A DNA stretch of 64,000 bases from Amphibalanus amphitrite (lineage: Eukaryota > Arthropoda > Thecostraca > Balanomorpha > Balanidae): contig NW_024881505.1 in assembly GCF_019059575.1 (NCBI RefSeq), positions 1,507,501 to 1,571,500 of the forward strand, in the 5' to 3' direction. The translations under genes were made by a program, and so were the position numbers. Shown in pieces: positions 34,697 to 45,169 of the stretch (positions within the stretch are counted from its first letter, which is position 1; the number at the start of each line of letters is the position of its first letter). The notes below the pieces were generated by a model, which was given only the letters and a program-made list of their open reading frames with translations, was not told the origin of the DNA and did no database searches.

Positions 34697-34960
34697 GATT
34701 TGAGTTGAGATAGCCAAAATGGGGTCCCTGGCTCACAATTACCGGTTTCGGCACTCACAACATCGAGAAATGCCTTAAATAGGAAATATTGAATTTCAAA
34801 ATTGCAGCGTTTTGATTCAGAGGGGCTAATGCTTTTGAATACCCCTCTGAATGTGTGACGTCAGCGGAGGTCTAACGATTTTTAAATCTTTTACTTAAAC
34901 GTTTGGTAGCACGCCGTGGTATATGCTGCTTTGCGCGCAACAAATGCCGCACTTTCAAAT
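34697..34960 (+). repeat. Dispersed repeat C
   Basis: Homologous, in inverted orientation, to 21540-21830. It lies between the two nested elements and so belongs to the outer element at 33789-36337. No coding sign. Confidence 0.65.
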
Positions 34961-35109
34961 AAAGTCGCTAGGAACAGCGGAGATCTCAAAAAGTAAACAA
35001 TAGTAAAAGTCTAATATCTTGAAAACCGGCGAATATTTTTCGATGAAATTTGGTAGATATTCGTTTTCGCTCTTTTTGAACCGAGCCACATCATTTTCAT
35101 ACCAATTCA

Positions 35110-36308
35110 TTAACCCGCGCCCAGCTGGGGGTCCTGGATTTCCACGCCCTGCTGGGGGGGGGGGTGTTTGAACACCCCCCCCCCTTCTAACTCGGCTCCT
35201 GGGCCACGTAGAGATACGCGGAAGGCGGCGTTCGAAAGAGCGTCAAAAATAATGACGAAATCACTTCGGTCAATTTTTTGGTCAGGTCAAAAGGTCAGGT
35301 CACCAGAGGTCATTGAAGGCAAAATTTCGCCGATTTCCAGGTCGAATGTCGACAATTTCCAAGAAGCCAACGCATAACTCGGGAACCAATAGAGCTACAG
35401 CGCCGCGGAAAAGCGCATTCGATAGCCCTATTAACGCCCTTTCTGAATAATTCTCTCAAATTTGATCTAACGTCAACGGTTTGCCTGCAGGGGGCAAAAA
35501 CTGCAAAAATAGCCGATTTTTTCGGAAACAGTTTTTCTGCAATAACTTTTGACCCAAGCCTTGTACGAGCTTACTTTTACCGACATCGTGTTCCTCTCGT
35601 CAAGACGCATCGAATGAACTATAACTTGACCTTGAAAGGTCAACTTGAAAATTTGACCTCAGGTCAAGGTCATGACCTGACCGGAAAGGGTCATGTTGCA
35701 TATCAGTCGATCCGTATCGTCGAGCTGAACACATCTAAGGCGTTTTCATCGCTCTAGCATGCCTCTATCAAAAGTTATTTGCGAAAAACTGTTAGATACC
35801 ATTCGTGACCTAAGATGACCTCAGGGCATAAACAGGGGTCAGGGACACCATTTCCATGTTCAGTGTGTCTAAACCACTTGTAATTCAGTGTTTGGGAGTG
35901 TTTATAATGTCTTTCGTCGAAAAGAGGCGCATTTCAATTTTCTCCCATTGACTTATAATGGGGAGGTCGCAAAATTGACCTGACCTTAGGTCATCGATAT
36001 CAAAATTCTGAGATATACATTTTGTACACGCTATTGCTCTTAGCAATCGCTGAAAGTTTCAAAGCGATCGGTCACTCTGTGTAGCTATGACAGACATTGA
36101 AACTTTTTATGAGGTGAGGTCACTTCAAGTGACCTGGTGACCTGACCTTGAATGACCTTGGTCTGAAATTTTCACATGTGTAGCATTGATGTATGATAAG
36201 GTGTACCAAAAACGGCGGCGCTCCGCGCCGCCGTTTTTGAGATATTCGCGAAAAACCACAAGGGGGGGGTGTTCAAACACCCCCCCCCCCCAGCAGGGCG
36301 CGGGTTAA
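35110..36308 (+). mobile_element. TTAA-flanked element, TGTTTGAACA family
   Basis: Starts TTAACCCGCGCCCAGCTGGG with the tag repeated (cgccctgctggggg), ends CCCAGCAGGGCGCGGGTTAA. Both ends have G-run, TGTTTGAACA (TGTTCAAACA at the right), C-run. Interior: AGGTCA-rich core between facing arms GCATCGAATGAACTATA (35608) and ATATCAGTCGATCCG (35700), including TTGACCTCAGGTCAAGGTCA; further TGACCT runs at 35970-36160. Confidence 0.87.
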
Positions 36309-36483
36309 CTTTTTTGAAGGTGGGAGGGTCCCTTTAACCCTCGCCGGACCTATTGGTTTTCTACATACGCGCCGGCCGAGGGGGGGGGGGCGGGTACGAC
36401 CCCCCTCGCCGTTTCGCCCCTGGTGGAGCTAGCGCGTCGCGGAAAAAACGAGCGTGTGCGCCGTTTCGAGACGCAGAGATTGG

Positions 36484-37384
36484 TAGGGGAGAGTGGGGCA
36501 AAGCGGCCACCCGGGGCAAAGCGGCCACCCATCGTTTTAGCCCTTCATAGCTGGCGTCAGTTCCAATTCATGGTTTCCAATTATACTTCTCTGCACGGTC
36601 GTTCGAATGAGCCAGACCGGGGTTTCAGGCCCATCACCATTGTTCTGTGAAACACGGAAAAGCATTTCTTGCCAGGATACCAACTATGTTTACAATTTTT
36701 AAATGTTATGTTATTCCATAACCGTTTGGAATTTTTATAAGCGTTCTTGTCCATGCATTGCATGGGTATTGTACATGTATTCTACCAATTTTAATGTTTT
36801 TTACCCCACTAATAGCTAAGCTGGAATATTTTTGTCTCGGACGGTATGCGCGGGGCAAAGTGGCCGGGGCAAAGTGGCCACCCCCCAATTGGGCATAATG
36901 TGCTTCCATCTGGATAAAAAACATTATTTATATTCAAATGTGTCGTCATGCATTCATCTTTGCCACTTTTCAGTTGCATGAGTTACCAAATAATGCAATT
37001 AAATGTTTATTTTCATGAAAATCCTTTCTTTGTTTACCTACAGGTGGAAGATGATAAAGTAAACATCCATCCTCGCTTAACCTTGTCACCATCAAATACC
37101 CTAGTCGTACACGAGGCAACTATTTTGTTTCTCATATCGGGACTTGAGAAGACGCCGGTGGCCGCTTTGCCCCAGGGTATGGGGCAAAGTGGCCAATATG
37201 CATAGGTTTAAAGTTTTGTCAATATCTTTCATATGTGAAAGCCTTTGGAAATAAAACGCAGTTGAAATTAAAGGCAACTTAATAGGGATCACATTGGTAT
37301 AGAAAGAATCTTTCAAAAGTTTAAAAATCAAGCGTTGGCATCGTGAGAAGTGTTAGGGTGGCCGCTTTGCCCCACTCTCCCCTA
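36484..37384. mobile_element. MITE with GGGGCAAAGYGGCCA motif array
   Basis: TA-flanked, with perfect inverted ends of about 27 bp: GGGGAGAGTGGGGCAAAGCG then GCCACCC. The motif GGGGCAAAG(C/T)GGCCA recurs about seven times in the 901 bp, in both orientations (near 36494, 36514, 36853, 36868, 37157, 37184, 37358). TA duplication suggests Tc1/mariner. No transposase. Confidence 0.85.
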
Positions 37385-37391
37385 CCCTATT

Positions 37392-38397
37392 TTAACATGC
37401 GCACCGACGGGGGGCGGATATCCGCCCCCTGAGGTTTTTCGCGAATAGCGGAAAACCGCGGCGCGTAGCGCCGCGAAATTTGGTACGACTATTCCCTCAT
37501 CAATTTTGCACATGGTGTGCAAGTTTGAACCTCCTACCTTTAAAGGTCAGGTCACCAGGTCACTTTGAATGACCCAACCTCAAGTTACTTTTTTGCAACT
37601 TTGTCACCGTGCCAGAGCTACAGTAAATGTCGGAGGCCTTTGAAAGTCGCAGGATGTTATAAGGTCATTAGTAGCTACAATTTGTATATCTCGGAATTTC
37701 GATATCGATGACCTAAGGTCAGGTCAGTTTCTCGACCTCCCCATTATAAGTCAATGGGGGAAAAATCAACTCCCTGTTTTTACCACTAAAACGGGTCGGA
37801 ATGGCGCCATAAACCATACATGACCTCATATACGATCAACCTTCACTACCTTGAGGTCTGTTTTGCTGTTGGGCAGCTGTAAGGTCATGTGACGTCATCA
37901 AAGGTCACCAGCGGTTTTTTGACAATAACTCCGTACAGGAACAAGATACAGCCGCGCGGATGGTCTCATTGTGTTCATCTTGTCAAGGCGCATCGAATGA
38001 TATACATTATGACCTTGAGGTCACGTGACCTGAGGTCAACCTTTGACCTTGACCTTTCGAGGTCAACATATATATCATTCGATGCGGATTGACGAGAGGA
38101 TCACGATGATGCCCTTAGTTTGTTCCTATATTGATTAGTTCGAAAGTCATTCGAGAAAAACTCTCCGTATACCTAGCGCCGCCATTTTGAGTTTTTTGAC
38201 CCCTGTGACGTCGTCTTTGACCTGACCTGAAAATGACCTTAGTAAAAATTGTAGACCTTGTCCGTGCTTATCCCTTGCCATTTACCGCTTGTCGCTATCT
38301 TGCTTCCTTCTCGAGATCTCAGGGGGGGGGGGGGGGGCGGTCATCCGCTCCCCGTCGGTACGAAGTTGGCGCAGACCCCCGTCGGTGCGCGGGTTAA
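37392..38397 (-). mobile_element. TTAA-flanked element, CACCGACGG family
   Basis: Starts TTAACATGCGCACCGACGG and ends CCGTCGGTGCGCGGGTTAA, with the right tag doubled (cccgtcggt twice). G-run words CGGATATCCG and CGGTCATCCG. Core 37991-38087 is framed by facing arms GCATCGAATGATATAC and ATATATCATTCGATGC around a string of TGACCT/AGGTCA words. TGACGTCA near 37891 and 38208. Its right TTAA is also the left TTAA of the next element. Confidence 0.85.
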
Positions 38398-39600
38398 CCC
38401 GCGCCCCGCTGGGCTATTCAGCCATACGCGCCCTGCTGGGGGGGGGGGCAGATTCTGCCCCCCCTGTCTAACTTCCGAACCGATGGTCGTAAAAAGACGG
38501 GGAAAACGGCAATCGAAAGCTCTCAACAAGGCGGATCTTAAGAGCCCTAATTTTTTTGCTTCAGTAGGTCAGAGGTCAGGTCAAGGTCAGGTCAAGGGTA
38601 CAAAATGCAAGTTTCTACAGTATCGGCCTTGCACCGTAGTTGCCGAAGAATGGACTGAGACTGATTGCCCAAAACGTGTTCTTAGACTACCAAGACAATA
38701 TTCGTTGCATACAATGTCATTCAAAGGTCAAGGTCAAGGTCAGGTCAGGTCAGGTCAGGTCACCAAAAACAAAATATAGAAAAGGACATGTGCGACACAT
38801 GTTTTATGGGTCATTTTACTCATAGAATTCAATAGGCACACTCACTAAAAGATATGGACCACCTCTGGATGAATTTCAGGTCGAGGTCAGGTCAAGGTCA
38901 GGTCAAGTGAGGTCAAATTTTGAAGTTGGTTGTTAAGGCCTAAAAAGGTGTCTATCTGATGCAGTTTTTCACGGTGAATCGAATGGTGCTATTTTTGTTT
39001 CCGTACGAGGTCCAAAAATTCCAAAAAAGTCATTTTTCAAAAATTTTGTGTGTCGTGACGTCATACAATTTTGAATAACTCCCACATTTTTGAACCGATT
39101 CTTCTAAAAATTGGTATGTAGGTGCACATTGACCACTTCTCTGACATATATTCCGGTTTTTCGATACACTTAAAATTTGGGATTTTATAATTATTTTCCC
39201 AAAAAAGTCAGTTTTTTGAAAAAAATTTGGGCCAAAATCCAACATTTTCAAAAAACCGAGATAGCCATTTGATAGACAAAGTAGAATCACGTATAACCTT
39301 TTTTGTTACGTCTTGATTCCTTTAAAAATGAAGATGTTAGCGGCGTTGGAAATTTTGCCGTTTTTTAGGCGAAAATGGCGAACATGACGTCACTAAAACG
39401 TCAATTTCTCAAAATTCTCCGACGGATTTCGCTCAAATTTTCAGGGAACGTGTCAAATTGATGTATGATAAGGTACTGAAAGTTTGACGTCGCTGGCGTA
39501 ACGCGTTTAGAAGCGAAAAAACGGGAGGGGGGGCAGATTCTGCCCCCCTCCCTCTGCCCCCCCTCTGCCCCCCCCTCCCCCCCAGCGGGGCGCGGGTTAA
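38394..39600 (+). mobile_element. TTAA-flanked element, CAGATTCTG family
   Basis: Starts TTAACCCGCGCCCCGCTGGG with tag doubled (cgccctgctggg), ends CCAGCGGGGCGCGGGTTAA. Both ends have G-run, CAGATTCTG, C-run, identical because the word is nearly self-complementary. Interior has seven AGGTCA/GGTCA units in a row at about 38724-38762, plus 38565-38600 and 38878-38915. It shares its left TTAA with the previous element. Confidence 0.87.
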
Positions 39601-40300
39601 GGTCCTAGGTCATTCCGGTGACTTCTGAGGTCAGGTCAAGTGCCCCAAGGTACGGTTCAGTTTTTGGTGCATAACTTCGCAAAAAACGGCCGCAGAGCCG
39701 CGATTTTGGCAGCATCGTGTTCGCCTCGCTCAGGCGCGTCGAATGGTATACTTTTTGTCCGGGTCAGGTCAACTTGGGGTGTTGACCTCAGATCAAGGTC
39801 AGGTCAGCACCCCCAGGTCATGAAGTTGGTCGAAAGAAGTCATGTCGCATATCATTCGATTCGGCAGGTCTTCCTGAGTCCATTGGTGGCTTTCCCGACT
39901 CGCTAGCTCAATTTGATCAAGAGTTATTGATGAAAAACTAATATGACCTTGATGACGTCATAGATGACGTCACACAAGGTCAACATTGCAAAAATGACGC
40001 ATCTAACCTTGCAAGGAGTGCATCAAATCACGATTCTGTGTGCTTGAGATAGTTGGAGATCGTTCCCGGCGCCAGAATAGCAGTTTTCATTTTTCCCCAT
40101 TGACTTATAATGGTGAGGTCACGAAAATGACCTGACCTCATATGACCTTTAGGAAAAATCCGAGATATACAAGTTGTGAGACTCATAATGGATACTAGAT
40201 CCTGCAAGTTTCATTTCCCTGTGACATCTCCTCTGGCAGTGAAGGCGTTGCGAAGTTGCGACATCTAAAGACCGTGCAGAGGTTCACTTATGACGGTCAT

Positions 40301-40313
40301 AGGTCAGTGACCT
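40301..40313. promoter_or_regulatory. Ecdysone-receptor-type IR1 site (AGGTCAGTGACCT)
   Basis: Perfect inverted repeat of AGGTCA with 1-nt spacer, the consensus for EcR/USP heterodimers in arthropods. It lies in a transposon; binding is unproven. Confidence 0.6.
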
Positions 40314-40498
40314 GACCTGACCAAAAAATGCGGTTGGTGTCAAAAGATCCGGCTTGAATCAAAGGTCAGGTATGCCAAGTTTCAGCTCTCTATCGCCAGC
40401 GTGTTCGGAGCTATCGCGAAAAAACCCTATGGTGGGGGGGAGCGGCACCCGCCCCCCCCCCCCCTCGGCCGGCGAGGGTTAACCAGACTACAATGAAA

Positions 40499-40739
40499 AA
40501 GTGGGAACATTTTCCGAGTGACATAGTACTAAGTGGACAGGTGGAATAATAGGTGAAATATTTTGCTAGGTGTGCGTAGTAGAGTGTGCGTAGGTGTGTG
40601 TAGTGTTGCACAATGTGCGTCTGGATGTAACTCGTTTTGTGCAATGCACATGAATCGCCCCCGCCCCTAACTCTTCCCGGCCGGCCCGTGCTCGGCCTCC
40701 TATGTGAACGTAGGTGAACGTGTATGTGAATGTAAAAAA
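40499..40739 (+). mobile_element. Short 5'-truncated LINE tail
   Basis: Flanked by AGACTACAAYGAAA at 40485-40498 and 40740-40753, a 14-bp duplication with one mismatch, and ending in A7 right before the right copy. The 241-bp insert includes a TG-rich patch and the text cccccgcccctaac, both also in the 3' UTR of the LINE at 31480-31575. It therefore looks like a 3'-end insertion of a related retrotransposon. Confidence 0.55.
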
Positions 40740-40833
40740 AGACTACAACGAAACTTTGAATGTAGCTTATATGTATCGTCACCCTTGCAGCTGCAACTTT
40801 AGCTATTGACATCTTCTTTTCGATCACTCCGCA

Positions 40834-41744
40834 TTAACCCTCGCCCGCACATGCCATTTTCCCATCCTAGAACGCACATGGGGGGAGGGGTGGTTGCCAC
40901 CCCCCCGCGCCATTTCGTTCCTGTTGGAGATAGAGCTTAGCGGTAGAGACCAAAAAGATTCTTTGGGAAGAGACCAATCCAATGATACCCAGCTTTACCT
41001 TCTCAGGTCAGTCATTGACCTTCCAGGTCAGGTCAAACTAAAGAATGCTGCTGTTTTGGGTCACCGTTGGATATCAAGTGCGCTGCTTATCAAATACCGA
41101 TGACGATGCTGTTTTCTGGTGCCAAGCCAACTAGAACCTCTTTGTCACACTACCCGACCAGAATTTTGCTGCTGAGGTCATTTCAGGTCAAGTTAGGTCA
41201 AGGTCAATTATATGTGTTTGTATGTCTGTGTGTGTCTGTGTGTATACTGATGTGTGCACCGATTGTTTTTGGGTCCATATTACATGAAATCATGATCTGA
41301 GAAGCTTTTACCAAAAATGCAGTCAAAAAAATTCACAAAAAGTCAATTCAGCTTGCCTAAAACTAAATTATCTTAGATGACCTAGGTTGACCTTGACCCT
41401 GACCTTGACCCCTGTACATCGTCGAACAACATGTTCCATGATAGGTGGGAGGTAAGAATGGCAAAAAAGACCGAAATCAGGGTGTCAAAAGCTCACAAGG
41501 CCCATGGCAAACGCAAGATGTTGAGAATTGGCCATTTGGGTCATGACATGACCTGAAAAACAAGGTCATATCTCCGAAACAAAAAATTACAGAAACTTGA
41601 AATTTTCAGTGGACATCAAGAAAGGATAGAGGAGCAGCTATACGAAAAATCAGCCTTCTAGCTCTAAAAATGTTGAGTGCAGAGCAGAAAGACTACCTGG
41701 GGGGTGGCAACCACCCCCCCCCCCCATGTGCGGGCGAGGGTTAA
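40834..41744 (+). mobile_element. TTAA-flanked element, CGCACATG family, complete
   Basis: Starts TTAACCCTCGCCCGCACATG with tag doubled (gcacatggggg after a 27-nt spacer), ends CATGTGCGGGCGAGGGTTAA. G-run words TGGTTGCCACC and GGCAACCA. The right half matches the fragment ending at 9562. AGGTCA words at 40990-41035 and 41165-41205. Confidence 0.85.
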
Positions 41745-41813
41745 ACAATCGCCAGTCAAAGCCAACCGTTGAGATTCGTAAAACCCTACATTACTTTAGC
41801 GGTGGGCTGTACC

Positions 41814-43034
41814 TTAACCCGCGCCCTGATGGGGTCTGCCGAGCAACGCGGTCTGATGGGGGGATGGGGGGCATTTTGGCCCCCCCCCCTAAGATCTCGA
41901 GAACCACGCAACATAGCGACAAGCGGTAAACGGCGTTGGATAGCCCCAACGGGGAACTACCTTGTGACCCAATTTCATTGACCTCGGTCAAACCGATGAC
42001 GTCACAGGTCATGTCAAAGGTCGAATTTTCACCGTTTACAGGCATTTCAAGAAATGCGTTGTAAAATCGAGTAAAATGCATGTCATTGAAAATCATCGAT
42101 AGGGAAATGTTCTTCAAACACATATTTTGCTATTTGAGGTCACTGATACCAGGTCAGATCACAGAGGTCAGGTCACTGGGGGGTCACAATATGAAAGTTT
42201 CGTGTGATGCATGTTTTATGGTCCATTTTACATGACAAACGCGATTATGTGGGTCAGGCAGACTTTTGGGCCAGCTTAGGTCACGTTTTGATAAAGGTCA
42301 GGTCAAGGTCAGGTCAAGGTCAGGTCAAATTAGGTCATATTTCAAAGTTGATATTTTTGCATAAAATGGGTATCGATTCGATGCAGCTCGTCACGGGGAG
42401 TTCAATGGTGGTCTTTGTTTTGCGGTACGAGGTCTAGAATTGCAAAAAAATTTAGTTCAAAAATTTGACGTCATCAACTTTTAACAGTTCTTTCGCTATA
42501 ACTTGGCCAAAAAAGAGGTATCGGTCTAAAATTTGGTATGTATATCGAAGAGCGCAGGGACTATCACATATATTCCGGTTTTTTCGAAATTCGAAATTTT
42601 TTTGAAGTTTTTTGAGTTTTTCTAAAAAAAATCAATTTTTTGATTTTTGGGGTCAAAATCAATTTTTTGATTTTTGGTGGTCAAAATCCCAAAATTTCGA
42701 AAATCTGAGATAGCAGTTTTGTAGCGCCGGCTTTTCTCTACACAACCACATAAAGAACTTTAAAATTTCTTGTTAACTGTAGAATTAGTGAGCGTTTCAA
42801 GATGTCATGTTTTTTGCTCATTTTTACTCGAACATGACCTCAGTTTGACCTCAATAACTCCTGACCTGAGGTGACCTGTGACCTGAAATTTGGTGTGAAG
42901 GTGTCGAATTGATGCCCGGTAAGGTATGTACCTAAAATTTGGCGGCGCTGCGCGCCGCCGTTTTTTCGCTATTTAAGAAAAACCACAGGGGGGGGGGGGC
43001 AAAATGCCCCCCCCCCCATCAGGGCGCGGGTTAA
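41814..43034 (+). mobile_element. TTAA-flanked element, family A copy
   Basis: Starts TTAACCCGCGCCCTGATGGG, with the tag doubled around tctgccgagcaacgcgg, and ends CATCAGGGCGCGGGTTAA. It is the reverse complement of 2152-3333 and 58769-59957. It includes an empty LINE target site (ctagaattgc near 42433) and an AGGTCA array at 42295-42340. The same left end opens the partial element at 63932. Confidence 0.88.
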
Positions 43035-43714
43035 CACAAATTTTGATTTAGTAGCAGCATCTTAATTGACAATGAGGTATTCTGCGCAATCTTTGTCTAT
43101 ATTCACTTTAGACATCTGACAGCCTCTTCGAAAAAGCTGTGAATGTTTATCGTGAACAGCGTCAGCAATCGTCAGTCGATGAGCCATCAGTCGATTTCAA
43201 GCTTTAACACTATGGAGAATAGGGCTCCGTAGCTTTTATCAGTCGATGAGGAGCTAGTGTTGAGTGAACGAGGAGCCACCGACTCTTCTACTATTGGCGG
43301 CTCACTGTATTACCGTCTAGTTTTAGAACACGAATGATGCACACATTTGGTCTTTATTATTTGTGAGTTCTCGTGCAAGGCCGCGCGTGTCGTGCTGGTT
43401 GCGATTCAGAGTGATTGGATCTGAATATTTCTGTACAATTTTGGTATGCCTACTTTTTGTTGTGACGGATTTATTTCTTTTTGCATGTTCTCTGCGAGTT
43501 AAAGGTGCTCTTCTTCTCTCCAGTGTGTACATCAGGGTAGCAATATCATAAGCCGCATAGGTAGATATCTCAATCTAATTATAATATATTGATGTAGACA
43601 TTAGTTTGGCTAGTTTTGATTTTTTATACATAACTCAGGCAGCTCATGATTTTCAAAATTATTTGCCCGCCATCCTATTATACTTATTTCTTGCATTAGT
43701 TACTGAATTTTTGC
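43035..43714. other. Unassigned spacer between TTAA elements
   Basis: No gene recognised; the patch near 43160-43260 has several GTCAGTCGATGAG-like words in an imperfect local repeat. Confidence 0.35.
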
Positions 43715-44908
43715 TTAACCCGCGCCCCAGTGGCGGTCTCAGCCAACTTCGCCCTAGTGGGGGGGGGGGGGCATATGTTACCACCCACCTCTAACTCAAA
43801 AACTAAGAGGGCTAGAAAGACGCGGTAAAAAGCAATCGATACCTCTCAATGCGTACGTTTGAAAGTATTTTTTTGTCATTTTTCATCTTAGAGCAATATT
43901 GGGGTCACTGGAGGTCATCAAAGGTCAAAATTTGCCAAATGTCATTATATTTTTCCGAAAACATGCATTTATCTCAGGAACTATGATATTAGGAAAAACC
44001 AATTGAAAAGCAATCGATAGCTCTTGAACTCTTCTTTCGACAAGGTTATCATCAAAATTGACCTCAGGTCAACGGTTTAGCCTCCAGAGGGCAAAAAACT
44101 CCAAAAATAGCTGTTTTTACGAAAAGTGTTTTTTGACAATAACTTTTGACTAAAAAACGCCACGACATTTATATTGCCAGAATCGTGTTCCTGTCGCCGA
44201 GACGCATCGAATGAACTATAATTTGACCTTGCAAGGTCAACTTGAAAATTTGACCTCAGGTCAAGGTCATGACCTGACCGGAAAAGGTCATGTTGCATAT
44301 CAGTCGATGCGTCTCGGCAAGACAAACACAATGAGACCATCTCCAGCGTTCTATCTCTTTCCAATCGAGAGTTATTGTCAAAAATATGTTTTTAGCCTCA
44401 AATGACCTCGGATGACCTCTCTAGAGGCTATCAGCAAAACGACACCTTGGTCGTCACGGGTGGTCCAAATCATTGTGATTCTGAAATACTTGGACTGTTC
44501 CTATGCGTACACACGGATCTAGAGGCATTTTCATTTTTCTCCATTGACTTATAATGGTAAGGTCACGCCACTGACCTGACCTTAGGTCATGGATATAAAA
44601 AATCCGAGATATACAAATTGTAGGTGCCCATAACATCATGCAATCCACCAAGTTTAAAACCTTTCTGACAAACACTGCAGGCTGGACATGATTGCAAACT
44701 TTTTTCAGGCTTGGTCAATTAACTTGACCTGGTGACCTGACCTGACATGACCTGGGGTAAAAAAATTTCACACATTGTCCAAAATTGATGTGCGAAAAGC
44801 TACCCTAAGCGGGGCGGCGCTACGCGCCGTGTTTTTTTTTATTCACACGCGAAAAACGCGACAGGGTGGTAACATATGCCCCCCCCCCCCCACTGGGGCG
44901 AAGGTTAA
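43715..44908 (+). mobile_element. TTAA-flanked element, CATATGTTACCACC family
   Basis: Starts TTAACCCGCGCCCCAGTGG with doubled tag, ends CCACTGGGGCGAAGGTTAA. Words beside the runs are CATATGTTACCACC at the left and GGTGGTAACATATG at the right, a 14-nt inverted match. Core 44203-44312 is framed by GCATCGAATGAACTATA and ATATCAGTCGATGC arms around TGACCT/AGGTCA words, closely like 35605-35720. Confidence 0.87.
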
Positions 44909-45004
44909 TTGATTAATGTTTCCCATTTCAATTTTTTTGTGTGTCAAGCTCAAATTTGAAAATAGGATAGCCTATTTATGTAAGCTATCATGATATCTTT
45001 TCAG

Positions 45005-45165
45005 AAATTTTGTAACAGAAGTAAATGTTGGACTGATAATGCCCTTGGTGCTTGAGTTCCGAGCTCAGTACAACATCAGCATGGATATATTAGATGTTGA
45101 AGAATATGACTGACCAGGGGAAGAACCCTTTGCTGGTGGGAGAGATGATAACATTTCCTCTGTTG
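45005..45165 (+). pseudogene. Exon-like relic with in-frame stop
   Basis: A strong acceptor (tgatatcttttcag) precedes 45005 and a strong donor (gttg/gtaagt) follows 45165. Between them one frame reads NFVTEVNVGLIMPLVLEFR, then AQYNISMDILDVEEYD, TGA at 45111-45113, then PGEEPFAGGRDDNISSVG. The text after the stop continues in the same acidic style, so TGA could be a mutated TGG. No protein family recognised. Either a decayed gene or an exon carried by an old transposon. Confidence 0.35.
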
Positions 45166-45169
45166 GTAA

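Larger units (their letters stand above)
33789..36337. mobile_element. Outer TTAA element with AAAGGGACCCTCCCACC TIR
   Basis: TTAAAGGGACCCTCCCACCTT at 33789 is inverted at the far side (AAGGTGGGAGGGTCCCTTTAA ending 36337). Own interior is only what remains outside two nested TTAA elements (33808-34691, 35110-36308): mainly repeat C. The left nested element starts only 19 nt inside the left terminus. The TIR differs from the main TTAA superfamily, so this is a separate family with the same target. Confidence 0.6.
36334..40482 (+). mobile_element. TTAA element (CCGGCCGAGG family) with three nested insertions
   Basis: Starts TTAACCCTCGCCGGACC, shares its TTAA with the preceding outer element, and ends CCTCGGCCGGCGAGGGTTAA. 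Left end has the tag twice, right end once. Own sequence (36338-36483, 37385-37391, 39601-40478) totals about 1 kb, the family norm; inside lie 36484-37384 (mariner-like), 37392-38397 and 38394-39600 (TTAA elements). The family has a second copy at 61867-62873. It contains a perfect ecdysone-type inverted repeat at 40301-40313 and TGACGTCA palindromes near 39955. Confidence 0.82.
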
